In this document: piece after piece, positions 54,585 through 64,000 of the stretch | How positions within the stretch are numbered: position 1 is the first letter of the stretch | How the letters are laid out: each line of letters starts with the position of its first letter | Source of the DNA: Rhyacophila brunnea | Lineage: Eukaryota > Arthropoda > Insecta > Trichoptera > Rhyacophilidae | Assembly: GCA_022495005.1 (NCBI GenBank) | Contig: JAGYXB010001749.1 | Span: 930,001 to 994,000 of the forward strand | Reading direction: 5' to 3' | DNA length: 64,000 nt | The notes under the pieces: model-generated | Databases searched by the model: none | Told to the model about the DNA's origin: nothing | Seen by the model: only the letters and a program-made list of their open reading frames with translations | Made by a program: the position numbers and the translations under genes

Positions 54585-55800
54585 AGAATGTCAAACAATG
54601 TTGTCCATATTTTTCTATTCCATGTTTTCGTATGTAATTAATGTCTTTATTTTATAGCAACATTTTATTATTTTTATGAGATAAATGGCGTGACACTCCC
54701 CGAAACATCTTGCATTGGATAAAATAAAAAAATACATCAAGCTTAGATTTCGATAATACCTATCTTTGGTCGGCAGGTACCTAAATATATTTCACAGATA
54801 TCACCACATTAATTTATGTAGACTTCTGAGGAAAGCAAGCAGTCAGTCTGAATAACAGTTTGTAGGTAGATTACACGCAATGTGTACTTTGAATACAAAT
54901 TGACTATTATGTGACTCACTGATAGGTAGTGCTGTATATATTATAATATATATATTTTTTGGTAATGTCATTATTCTGATAAAGTAATCCCAATACATTT
55001 TTGGATGTTTATCAGAAAGTAAACGAATCATTAATTTATTATTTATAAAATAAAATACTAATGCGAGCAATAGGTAAGTTGTCATTAGCTTAGAACATAA
55101 ATAGGGTGGGCAGACATCCTGTATTGACCAAAAATTTTCTGTCTGTACTGACATTCAGTACACGGGTACAGATGACACATGTCATTAAAGATAAATGACG
55201 GCAGAGCAAGTGAAGATTCTTTTTATTTTCTAAAACTCTTTAAGCACTAAAGTGCATGGTTGCTACATCAGTGTGGCACTAAAATCTTTTCATTCCCACA
55301 CGTTTATTATATACAAACCGCGGCTGCATATACATGGCGGGTGGAAATGGGGTAATTCAAATCATGTACTAATAAAGGTTGTCAGTAATGGTTCGAACAC
55401 ATTACCATCACGTCACACACTGCCACGCTGAAATAGATATAGTGATTCGTTATCGTTATCTCAACGTTTCTATGGCTCGAACACATGACATGATGGTAAT
55501 GTGTTCGAGCCATAAGAATAAATTTTCATAACATATGGAAAAATATTTCGATGTTGCCGAAGGTGTTTTTGAGTCAAATAGAACTAGAAATTTTAAAAAA
55601 TAATACAAAAAATTAACTTTGAATCAGATGTGACTGTTTTTCGTTACACATCAGTCAGATTCACTCTAATGGCGAAATTGTTGTAAGTATGAAAATGTTT
55701 TTGTGCAAAAATAGAGTTTTGAGCAAAACACATTTTTAGTGAAAAAAATCATGTGATCATGTGCCATCTTTTTCTACGCTGACTATAGTGCAAAGACGTA
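54585..55800. other. Intergenic DNA with small inverted repeats
   Basis: TGGTTCGAACACATTACCATC at about 55390 is repeated in inverse at 55490-55514 (GATGGTAATGTGTTCGAGCC), and a tighter hairpin lies at 55472-55514. No coding sequence is recognised. Confidence 0.4.
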
Positions 55801-55975
55801 AAAATTATAGTATTTCTGTAAAACATATAGTACAGAAACATTTTTCGGCTTAAATCCTTTAAAATTATAGTATTTTGGCATATTTGGCGTACAATTATAG
55901 TATTTTACATTTTTTGTCATTTGAATCAAAATTATAGTATTGTACTATAATTATAGTACGGTTGGCAACACTGTG
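55801..55975. repeat. Cluster of AATTATAGTATT motifs
   Basis: AATTATAGTATT recurs at 55803, 55863, about 55893 and 55930. The cluster ends in the perfect 18-bp palindrome GTACTATAATTATAGTAC at 55942-55959 and then GTTGGCAACACTG. A similar GTACTATAATT followed by ATGGC..ACTG is found twice upstream of TAF10. Confidence 0.5.
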
Positions 55976-56666
55976 TGAACGTCCTAATACCCACTTTAGT
56001 ATTTTGAAATGGAATTCAGAGCACGGCACGGGTGACTTATTACTCAAAGATTTTTTTTTTATGTTTCATATCTCGTGAAGATTCTCATCACAAGGGCTCT
56101 TTTTCTGCAACAGAATCTTTTTTTTGTACAAAGGCCTTTACAAATTTTAAAATAATTACACATATCTTTTTTTAATATTATTTTTTGACCACTGCACATA
56201 GCTGGCAAAATCGTGTACATGTTACGTCTTTATTTTTTTTCGTAAATTGTGATTTCATGGATTTAGCTCCACAAATGCAATTTTGCCTATAATATATAGA
56301 AAAAAACTATGAACAAAATTCATATTCATAACTCAAAATGTTACAAGTGCCCTTTTGCAGGGCGACGTTATGTAGGTATTAGGTACCTATATATTATAAT
56401 CAATGCTTATCAGCAAATAAAATCGTATTTAGCAATATTGATACAGTAATTAGGATAAGAATAATATACATATTATATAATTATTGTTAGGCTACATTTT
56501 CTTGACTTATGTAAGAGAAAATATTGTATCACAGGCTTGCTAGGTAGGGTTTGACCTATGTTCATGTTGGACTGTTTGAAACTGGGCTCTCCAAGGTAAA
56601 ATCATTATTAATTATTAAAGTCAATTAAACTTTACATCTGTAATAACAATTATATTGCCTCGATGT

Positions 56667-57454
56667 GATAATAATTACAAAATGAAAAGAACTTTTTATT
56701 TACCGCGTTTTTAAATTTTCTGTTGAATCATATAAACTCTATGTATTTAAATACTTTTTTTGTACTTGATAGAAATACTGAATAAATATAGAATACTGAA
56801 ATGTCATTTTTACATTTCGACTGTGTTTAGGAAAAAGGGCGTAACCCTCGATTTTTCGAAAAGTGCTTTTATTAGATATTAACAATGTATGCAACTAAAT
56901 ACACGTTCTGTAAAAAGGAAGTAAGCCGCAAATGCCGATTTATTATCTGAATTCAGGTTTTAATTGAGCTTTAATTAAGTTTTGATTTAAAGAAAAAAGC
57001 ATTTACCCTCAATTTTAATGATTTTCTGTAATGACTTCTTTAATTATTAGTAGATCGAAAAGAAATTACACCAAATCATCATTCATCATGCACCCAATGT
57101 ATATGCCTATTTTTTTATTAATATTAAACCAAAATCATTCAAAAAACGTTTTTTGCCTCTCCTGTAAAATTTGTTCTGTGTGGGTTACGCCCTTTTTCCT
57201 AAACACGGTCGATTTCATATTGATTTCCATAGTAACGCACGTTTATATTAATAATTTACTTTGCTAGGACCCCCTTAGCAACCAATAATAGTGTTTTACT
57301 ATTTACGAATTTTTTCCGAAATAACTTTCCATACAAAACAGAATTAACTGAAAATGAATTCAATTCTGCTTAAAGTATTAAAAGAATGCATTGTCGTCAT
57401 GTTCTGATATATTCTAAAAGTTTTCAAATGTCTAGCTAGTCTGGAAGTTAGTTA
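56667..57454 (+). repeat. Dispersed repeat R4, interrupted copy
   Basis: The left part (56667-56810) and right part (about 57212-57454) together match the uninterrupted copy at 44874-45248. The break is the inverted-repeat element at 56818-57211. Confidence 0.7.
56818..57211. mobile_element. MITE with 30-bp inverted ends, inserted in R4
   Basis: CGACTGTGTTTAGGAAAAAG with GGCGTAACCC at the left, and GGGTTACGCC with CTTTTTCCTAAACACGGTCG at the right. It is 394 bp, flanked by ATTT on both sides. The interior is non-coding. Confidence 0.75.
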
Positions 57455-57650
57455 AAAATCTTCAATCGCCCAATACAAATCTTGGACTAACAAGAAAAAA
57501 TTTGTACTGGACAAACAAGAATACGAGCTAATAAAAACGTAGTAAAAATAAGCTCATTTTCATATCTTTCGTTTTATTCATGATTTTCAAATAAATTACA
57601 CAAATTTGACCAATCCATTGGGTTCTATGTATAATTTTTTAACTCATCAT

Positions 57651-57908
57651 TCATGGCACTACAACCCTTGGCGAGTCTTGAACTCCTTCAAAAACTTCCT
57701 CTATCCAGGACGATCTAGCGCGTAAACTCTTCAGTTGTTTTGATGGAGTATTTTTAAATCTCCCGTGGCGCAGTCCACCTATCTTAATTTCGGCCGGCCG
57801 TCCAGATCTTTTGTTGCCATCGGGGGTTGAGTACATAGCCCGCCTCGCTGGTATATCCTCCGGCATTCTATGCATGTGGCCGATCCAGCGCAGTCTCTGC
57901 ATTTTCAT
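57651..57908 (-). mobile_element. LINE ORF2 C-terminal fragment
   Basis: The minus-strand frame reads MQRLRWIGHMHRMPEDIPAR, then GNKRSGRPAE and SSWIEEVFEGVQDSPRVVVP before a stop. 'RLRW.GH..RM...R....' and 'G.R..GRP' are typical of the region after the reverse transcriptase in RTE-like LINEs. The polymerase part is absent. Confidence 0.65.
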
Positions 57909-58083
57909 ATGCCACGTGATTTTTTCGCCCCTATAAAGTGTGTACAGCTCGTCATTGCACCTTGACCTTGATTTTTAAAACTTCCTTAACAAAAATTGAC
58001 ATTAGAGCGAAGGTCCGTCCCAAAGCAAAAACCATGCTGTCATCCTAAATACCTACTACACAAACTCATCAGCACCAAGTCAA

Positions 58084-58368
58084 TAAGCGTGTACTGACTG
58101 GGCGAGCAGCGAGGCAGCTTCGCCATAGATAATTTACGTAAAAGCCTCACAAGGCAAAATGTTCAGTCAGTCAGTACGCGACTCACCCGAGCTAAACGCA
58201 CTTACCCCCTCGCCCGAGCGTTGCCACAACCGATCCAATCATTGTCGGTTTATCGATGCTCCTTTGAGCTGCGTGCGGCTGCCTCGCGTAACGTTAATTT
58301 TGTTGCGAACTGCAGAAATGTTTGCGAACCAAATGCCTGAGGCTGCTCGCTCAGTCAGTACGCGCCTA
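58084..58368. mobile_element. GC-richer MITE
   Basis: GTGTACTGACTGGGCGAGCAGC near 58089 and GCTGCTCGCTCAGTCAGTACGC near 58342 are inverted ends of about 25 bp. The interior is notably richer in G+C than the surroundings. No coding sequence is recognised. Confidence 0.55.
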
Positions 58369-58370
58369 AT

Positions 58371-58908
58371 GCTTGTCATTATTATTGACTAGATTGATTT
58401 CCTAATTATATTAAAATCCATCACCATGTCGTCGCTGTAGGATTGGTTTCCCGAATAGACCAAATGTTCAGGAGACGAAAAACAAATTTCATAATCCTAG
58501 AGATATTTAAATTGTTATTTTTACAGCATATGAATGATGTATTCATTACCATTACAAAGTAATTTAAAGAAAGGGATGGTTCTCGTCCAATTAGATACAA
58601 AAAAACATTCTGCATTAAGAGGTCAATTTCGACAAAAACGGATATTCGGTAAACCAATCCTATAGCGACGATGTGGTTAAGACACCAAGCTGGATCCAAT
58701 CTAGCTCGCTAAAATAAATATCTCTATGAAATAGTGACAGCTTTAGAATAGAAAAAACATTAAATCAATTAATTAATAGTAAGTATGTTATGTCCAATAA
58801 TAAAAATATCAAAAATATATTTTTAGCATGATAGTGATGTGGGATGGTCTCAAGTGAGCCGTCTCTTGAAATTATTTTTCAGGAGACAATATTAAACAAT
58901 ATATTATA
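58371..58908. other. Intergenic DNA, nothing recognised
   Basis: AT-rich sequence without a supported gene or repeat. Confidence 0.3.
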
Positions 58909-60194
58909 CGAGGTGGGTCAATAATTCCTTAGAAAAAAGCATTAAAACAGTTTTTATTTTTGTATTTTTTTTTTATTTCTCAACATAATCTCCTTCAATA
59001 CACTTGGTTAGACGTTTCTCAATTTTTTTTAAACCGTCAGAAAAATAAGTTTTCGGAAGGTCCTCAAAATAAGCATTTGTCCGATCGATGACTTCTTCAT
59101 TTGAAAAAAAACGTTGTCCACTTAGCCATTTTTTTAAGTTTGGGAAAAGGAAAAAGTCACTGGTGGCTAAATCTGGCGAATACGGTGGGTGGTCGACCAA
59201 TTCGAACTTCAATTCTTCAATTTTAGCCATTGATCGTAAACATGTGTGAACACGGGCATTGTCCTGATGAAAGAGGATTTTTTTCCTGTTTAAATGAGGC
59301 CGTTTTTCTTCAATTTTGTTTTTTAGCTGGTCCAATAAAGATGCATAATAATCCCCTGTTATTGTTTTTCCTTTTTCCAAATAGTCAACGAAAATAATTT
59401 CACGTGCATCCCAAAATACAGTAGCCATAACCTTACCAGCTGATTTTACGGTTTTCACCTTCTTTGGACATGGTTTGCCTTCGCAATCCACTGCTTTGAC
59501 TGTTCTTTCGTCTCGGGAGTATAGTGGTGTATCCATGTTTCATCTACAGTCACAAAGCGACGAAAAAATTCATCCAGATTGCGTTGCATGAGCGACAACA
59601 GGGCTTTAGAGGCCACCACCCTATTGCGTTTATTGTCGACTGTGAGCAAACGCGGCACCCATCTTGCAGAAATATTTTTCATGCCCAATTTGTCATGTAA
59701 AATAGAAATGACGCTACCTTTTGAGATCCCTGTAACCTCAATTATCTCACTCAACTTTAATCTTCGGTCACTTAACACCATATCGTGGATTTTATTGATC
59801 ATTTCTGGTGTAGTCACCTCTACAGGACGTCCTGAGCGTGGTTCATCCTTTGTTGATGTACGACCACGTTTAAATTCATTTAACCAGTTATAAATAGTTG
59901 CAAGTGAAGGAGCAGATATGCCGTGAACTAAATCCAACTCATTTTTATTTCCTTTGCTGTTAACCCTTTTATATTAAAATGTTTAATAACAGCTCTAAAC
60001 TCAATTTTCCATTTTTCCATTTTCCACAAGCAAATTTTTTTTTTAAATGTACGAGAAACACACAACAACCCGACCAATCTGATTGAAACTTCGCAGCATA
60101 CTGAATCGGTAGTGCCGCTGCATTAAAACAAACCGCTTACAGTACTAGTCGCGCCACCTGTCGGCTTTTCTAAGGACTTATTGACCCACCCTCG
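58909..60194 (-). mobile_element. mariner element, copy B, full length but frameshifted
   Basis: 1286 bp, inverted ends CGAGGTGGGTCAATAATTCC and GGACTTATTGACCCACCCTCG, flanked by TA. The transposase is on the minus strand from the ATG at 60020 (MEKWKIEFRAV). Domain order: N-terminal helix-turn-helix, WVPRLLT, first Asp in VTVDETWI, second in LFHQDNARVH, third in the LATSDFF motif 34 residues later (D,D34D class). The frame is broken near 59945 and near 59475, so no full transposase can be made. Nearly identical to copy A where both exist. Confidence 0.93.
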
Positions 60195-60196
60195 TA

Positions 60197-60984
60197 TAAG
60201 AGACAATATCACACAGAGGTAGATATTTGACCATACTGCTTTCATCAATAAAATTCTCAATTTACAAGTTTTACAAGATAGAAAAGTAAATTTTTTTCAT
60301 GATTTAATAAAAAAAATAAAGAAATAATAAATCAGAGAACAGTTTCATTAAAATATCGCGATGTAATTTCCAAAATGTGCTGTTTTATTTAAAAAACTAA
60401 AAATATATTCACATCGAAAACGTTCCACATTTGCATTTCCCAAAATCTGGCCACCCTTAAACATGAAGTTGATAATGACCATGGTTAATCTACAAATTTC
60501 TTTTTTTATTTACTTTTCAAATAATGTATAAAACTAGCGGATATTGTAGAGTTGTTTAAAGACTGCATCGTAAAATTTACAGAATTGCTAATTTTAGTCT
60601 TATCTACCCAGGAAGCGTAACAATTACACTTAGGTGTCGTTCAGTTTACTAATTAGCAAATGATGGTACCTGCTTGGTAACTCCTTTCGCTCTTATCAGT
60701 GGGTAGGTGTTAAATGTCTACTTCTAAAAAGCACTAAAACCACCAAAAATTACTGATATTAACTTAACATGTAATACTGAACAACAATACACAACTTGAA
60801 AGTATTTTCACATAATATTATGTTAGTTTGCGGAAAACCAAATAAAATTTTCTAGCTGTTCTAATAAGTATAGTTTGTGTGTAAAGCAATCAAAAGTCTT
60901 GTCTTTTGAGTTTCACCTATAATATACCATAGTTGATTATGTCTCTGCATTTAATGTATATGAATATACATAAATTGAAAACAC
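60197..60984. other. Intergenic DNA, nothing recognised
   Basis: No exon-like frame, RNA gene or element boundary is supported. Confidence 0.3.
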
Positions 60985-61100
60985 ATCCGAGAAGTATATA
61001 AAAATCTTTTTTGAAAAAAATATGACACGGGATTCGAACCTGCACCCCCTGGGATTCACATCATGTGCTCTGACCACTTAACTATACGTGTTCTATCTGG
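60985..61100 (-). repeat. tRNA-derived SINE, family 3 copy
   Basis: The minus strand has TATAGTTAAGTGGTCAGAGC (A-box region) and GCAGGTTCGAATCCCGTG (B box), with ACACG pairing to CGTGT as an acceptor-like stem. The tail is TTTTTTTCAAAAAAGATTTTT, as at 1987-2232. Confidence 0.6.
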
Positions 61101-61333
61101 GACAAAGTTAACAAACGGTGTTTGAAGCGCTTTCTAAATTGCATTACTTATTGGCTATCCAGCTTTTGTATTTTAAATCAAAGTATCGAATTACCTTAAT
61201 TACTAGCCGGCGTCAGGGTCACTCCACATTTTTGTTATAACAGAATAGTATTAAAAGAATGGTACATTCTTAAATTTTGTGAATTATTCATCCAATAAAA
61301 AAAGAAGTTTATTGTATATGAATATGTTTATAC

Positions 61334-61458
61334 TACAACCATCATATCTTGGCTACGATTTTATAGCGCTGTATGCAGCATTACAGACTATAGCAGGGGT
61401 CGGGGGTGTAGATTTATACAGTTAACCGTTATTCTTCGTAGCCAAGATATAATTGTAA
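61334..61458. mobile_element. MITE with CTTGGCTACG-type inverted ends
   Basis: ATATCTTGGCTACGA at 61344 and TCGTAGCCAAGATAT ending 61450, with weaker pairing outside. It is related by its TTGGCTACG core to 49245-49418. Confidence 0.55.
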
Positions 61459-63526
61459 GGCCATACTTCCATTAGAATTAGAGGTACCTACTGGTACAGT
61501 TATTCTTCCTGCTTATATTTTTATGGTGAATATTTGCCCTACACCTGTTATGCAACGCTTTTTCTTATCTTGGCAAATTCAAAAATTGAAATTAACAAAT
61601 ATGGGTGTGTGGTATTATTATACCTCTCTAATGCGCGTGTTCTTGAACGTCTCCAAAAAATTACAGAATAGTACATTTCTATGACAGGAACGAATTATCA
61701 GCAAAAATTAAATAAAAAGGTAGCAAACACCAATCAATTATAAGTTTACCAACACCCTTATCTATTACAGATTTTTGCGCTTACTTAACTTAAAATTTAT
61801 TACATACCCACTATCTACAGGGATGCTCACATGATTTTCTTCAAGCACTACACGAGGCAGCATTTTTAGAGGGAATCAGTTACGGCATACCAGAGAAATA
61901 CAACTGTATGATTGTAAAATATTAATTGTATAGAATTAACAGTCTGATAGAAGTGTTTGGTTTGAGACTTTGATCATGAAATAATATAACAAATAAAAAT
62001 TAAGTTATTAGTAAATAAAAAATAATAAATTATTCAACGCAATACTTAATGTGACTTAGTAAAGTATTGCTGAAAATGAAATACAATTCAACTTAAGACT
62101 CATTAGTCTGACTGTTCAAGTGTGAACTTTTCTTTTTCGATTACCCATCACTTACTTCCCTCCAACAAGCACTCTTCACCATTGGCAAAGTTAAAGTTGT
62201 CGTAATATATTATGCGCCTACCCATTGCCGACTCAAGAGAAAGCCGAAACATTCACGACTGGTCCTACCTTTTCAGTCCCTCCCGTTGTCTATAGATGAC
62301 ATTATTCTATAGAGTGCTCCTACTGACGCGTCTGTCGTGTTCATTTGTCAGAGTATTCTTAGTTTCAGATTTCTTTCAGATTATTTTAACGTATCTTGGA
62401 GACCTTGGAGTTCATCTGATTTAGTGGTTATTACAAATCGATATTTCCAGCTGTCTTGACACATGGAATGGTTTGATTTGGATAGATGAGTTACATGATA
62501 AATAATACACTAGCATTAACACACCTACAAAATGTAATGCATAGATTTGCTGAGTAGATAATTACTTTTTAATTATCACATTTAAAATGCATGCTAATTA
62601 CATTGATCGGCTGCCTGATCATTACGCGCCAGATGCGTCTTCAACGTCGAAGAACTTAATGCTACATATTTTTTGGAAATCGATATTACCACCGGTTTTT
62701 GTGAAGGGCTAGTCTGAATCTAACGGCTGATGAATAACAGGAATGTATATTTATAAATAACACTGATAGTTAATATATTTGCTTTGAGGATTTTTTAATT
62801 CAATTTGAAACGAGAAAAGGCGAATCAATATGTCAAGCAATCTGAGATCTGATTTTGACAGCTGAACAGTGGACCACTCCTTGCTTGTGCAAAAAGATAT
62901 GCTCAAGCTTTATTAATCTAAAGATGGCGCTGGCCTACCTAGGAAGGAAAATATTAATTTATTGAAATTATGAACAGGTACTAAGGTAATATGACAAAAA
63001 TACCATAATAGTAAACTGTTATACACAATAGTTAAAGAAATATAAAATAAATTCATTCTATTTTCTTTAATAATTCGTCGAACCAAAGTCAATAAAAATC
63101 CAGATTCAGGTTTATAAGTGTTATCCACCGAATACCTGTTTGCAGGTAAGGATATAATTTATTCAATTTATTGTAAACTAACCAACAGGTCAAACCAAAA
63201 CATTCAGTATAGCTCCAGAGCCCATCAAGTTAGGTTGTGTAAATTTTCAATACGGCTGCACCAACAACAAGCGAAGGATTTTTTTTACAATGTAAGTGAA
63301 ATGATTTGTTATTGATTTTAAACATATAATAATTTAGTTGTTTTGTATTCAAATACCTATGAATCAAATGATAGTAAAATGGGTCCATCTTATCTTATCC
63401 ATGGTTGCTGAAATGGACTTGATTTTTACTACATTTGAATTATTTCAATTAAGGTTTTATTGATGTTGAAAATGATAATGCATGACGATTTCTAAGCGGT
63501 GAAAACCATTTAAAATTTTTTTAATA
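61459..63526. other. Intergenic DNA with one doubtful exon
   Basis: Apart from the candidate at 61821-61925, no gene or repeat is recognised in this stretch. Confidence 0.3.
61821..61925 (+). other. Unassigned candidate exon
   Basis: After CCCACTATCTACAG (acceptor-like) an open frame reads GCSHDFLQALHEAAFLEG, then ISYGIPEKYNCM, to a stop at 61923-61925. A GTATGA donor-like site follows 61905. Composition looks protein-like, but no family is recognised and no partner exon was found. Confidence 0.22.
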
Positions 63527-63650
63527 CAGTAGAATCTAATCAGGATTTCAGTGATTATAAAAAAAATATAATGATTTAAAGTAAAATTACGAAGAAAAAA
63601 AAAAGATTTTTGTATTAGGATTATCAGTCCAGATAATCGAGGTTCTACTG
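63527..63650. mobile_element. Short pogo-like MITE
   Basis: CAGTAGAATCTAATCAGG and CCAGATAATCGAGGTTCTACTG are imperfect inverted ends flanked by TA. It is 124 bp, related to 39151-39289. Confidence 0.6.
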
Positions 63651-63652
63651 TA

Positions 63653-64000
63653 CATTGTAATAATAATTCAATGGCAATTGAAGGGTACACGTCAGGCTCA
63701 TCGCATTTTTTTCATTTTTGAGATTTAAATGCCAATTTGTTCAACAGAGGAAGTGCTCAAGATTGGTATCATTAAAACTACCAAAATCGGTTTCATTGTT
63801 TCATAAATTAAGGGAGACGAAAGTGTAGTCATGGCAAAAATCAGCTCATTCTGTATGAAAACTGCACAAAAAAAGGATATGTTTTTATTGCTTTTTATCA
63901 CTTTTATTATAATTCAAAATAAATGAGAAATCAATATATAAATTCTTTTACTTAATATTAAACCCATTTTCCTAACAATAACGATTTCATTCTTCTTTTT
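63653..64000. other. Right edge of window, nothing recognised
   Basis: AT-rich sequence without a supported feature. Confidence 0.3.

Overview
The window looks like nuclear DNA of an insect. It is AT-rich, the genes are split by GT-AG introns, and more than half of the sequence I could assign is transposon-derived. I lean towards Lepidoptera because of frequent TAGGTACCTA-like strings and the intron-rich ZAD zinc-finger gene, but that is inference, not proof. There is no operon, CRISPR array, rRNA or convincing prokaryotic sequence.

Five protein genes can be assembled exon by exon with matching splice phases. (1) A CLIP-domain serine protease lies on the minus strand, 5295 to 389, and its 3' part is outside the window. 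(2) A large ZAD-C2H2 zinc-finger regulator lies on the minus strand, 35313 to 13672, with 12 coding exons, 1225 residues and about 16 fingers. (3) TAF10 lies on the plus strand, 36408 to 36857, in one exon. (4) TMX2, a thioredoxin-like ER membrane protein, lies on the minus strand, 48313 to 42632, in 4 exons. (5) An Adf-1-like MADF/BESS-type regulator lies on the plus strand, 50374 to 54072, in 3 exons. The zinc-finger gene and TAF10 are head to head about 1.1 kb apart. TMX2 and the MADF gene are head to head about 2 kb apart. No shared pathway is evident, beyond TAF10 and the two DNA-binding proteins being nuclear transcription factors.

The rest is a dense mosaic of mobile DNA. It includes two near-identical mariner copies (51489-52478, internally deleted; 58909-60194), a hAT element with transposase remnants (46320-47654), and a piggyBac remnant (28506-29220) inside a 2.5-kb inverted-repeat element (27491-30030). 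It also includes a Jockey-like LINE (32217-35010), fragments of other LINEs, and at least seven pogo/Tigger-like elements flanked by TA with CAGTA-type ends. Two hAT-like MITEs, several other inverted-repeat MITEs, and three families of tRNA-derived SINE complete the list. Several insertions are nested, which gives a relative order of events.

I found no clearly new multi-gene system. The most unusual structures are a tRNA-like sequence bracketed by perfect 52-bp inverted repeats (1987-2232), a 304-bp near-perfect foldback (41673-41976), an element carrying repeated ACTACAAGGTTCT motifs inserted in the end of a pogo-like element (10686-12549), and a probable GC-AG intron in the MADF gene. All coordinates were read by eye, and no database search was possible.
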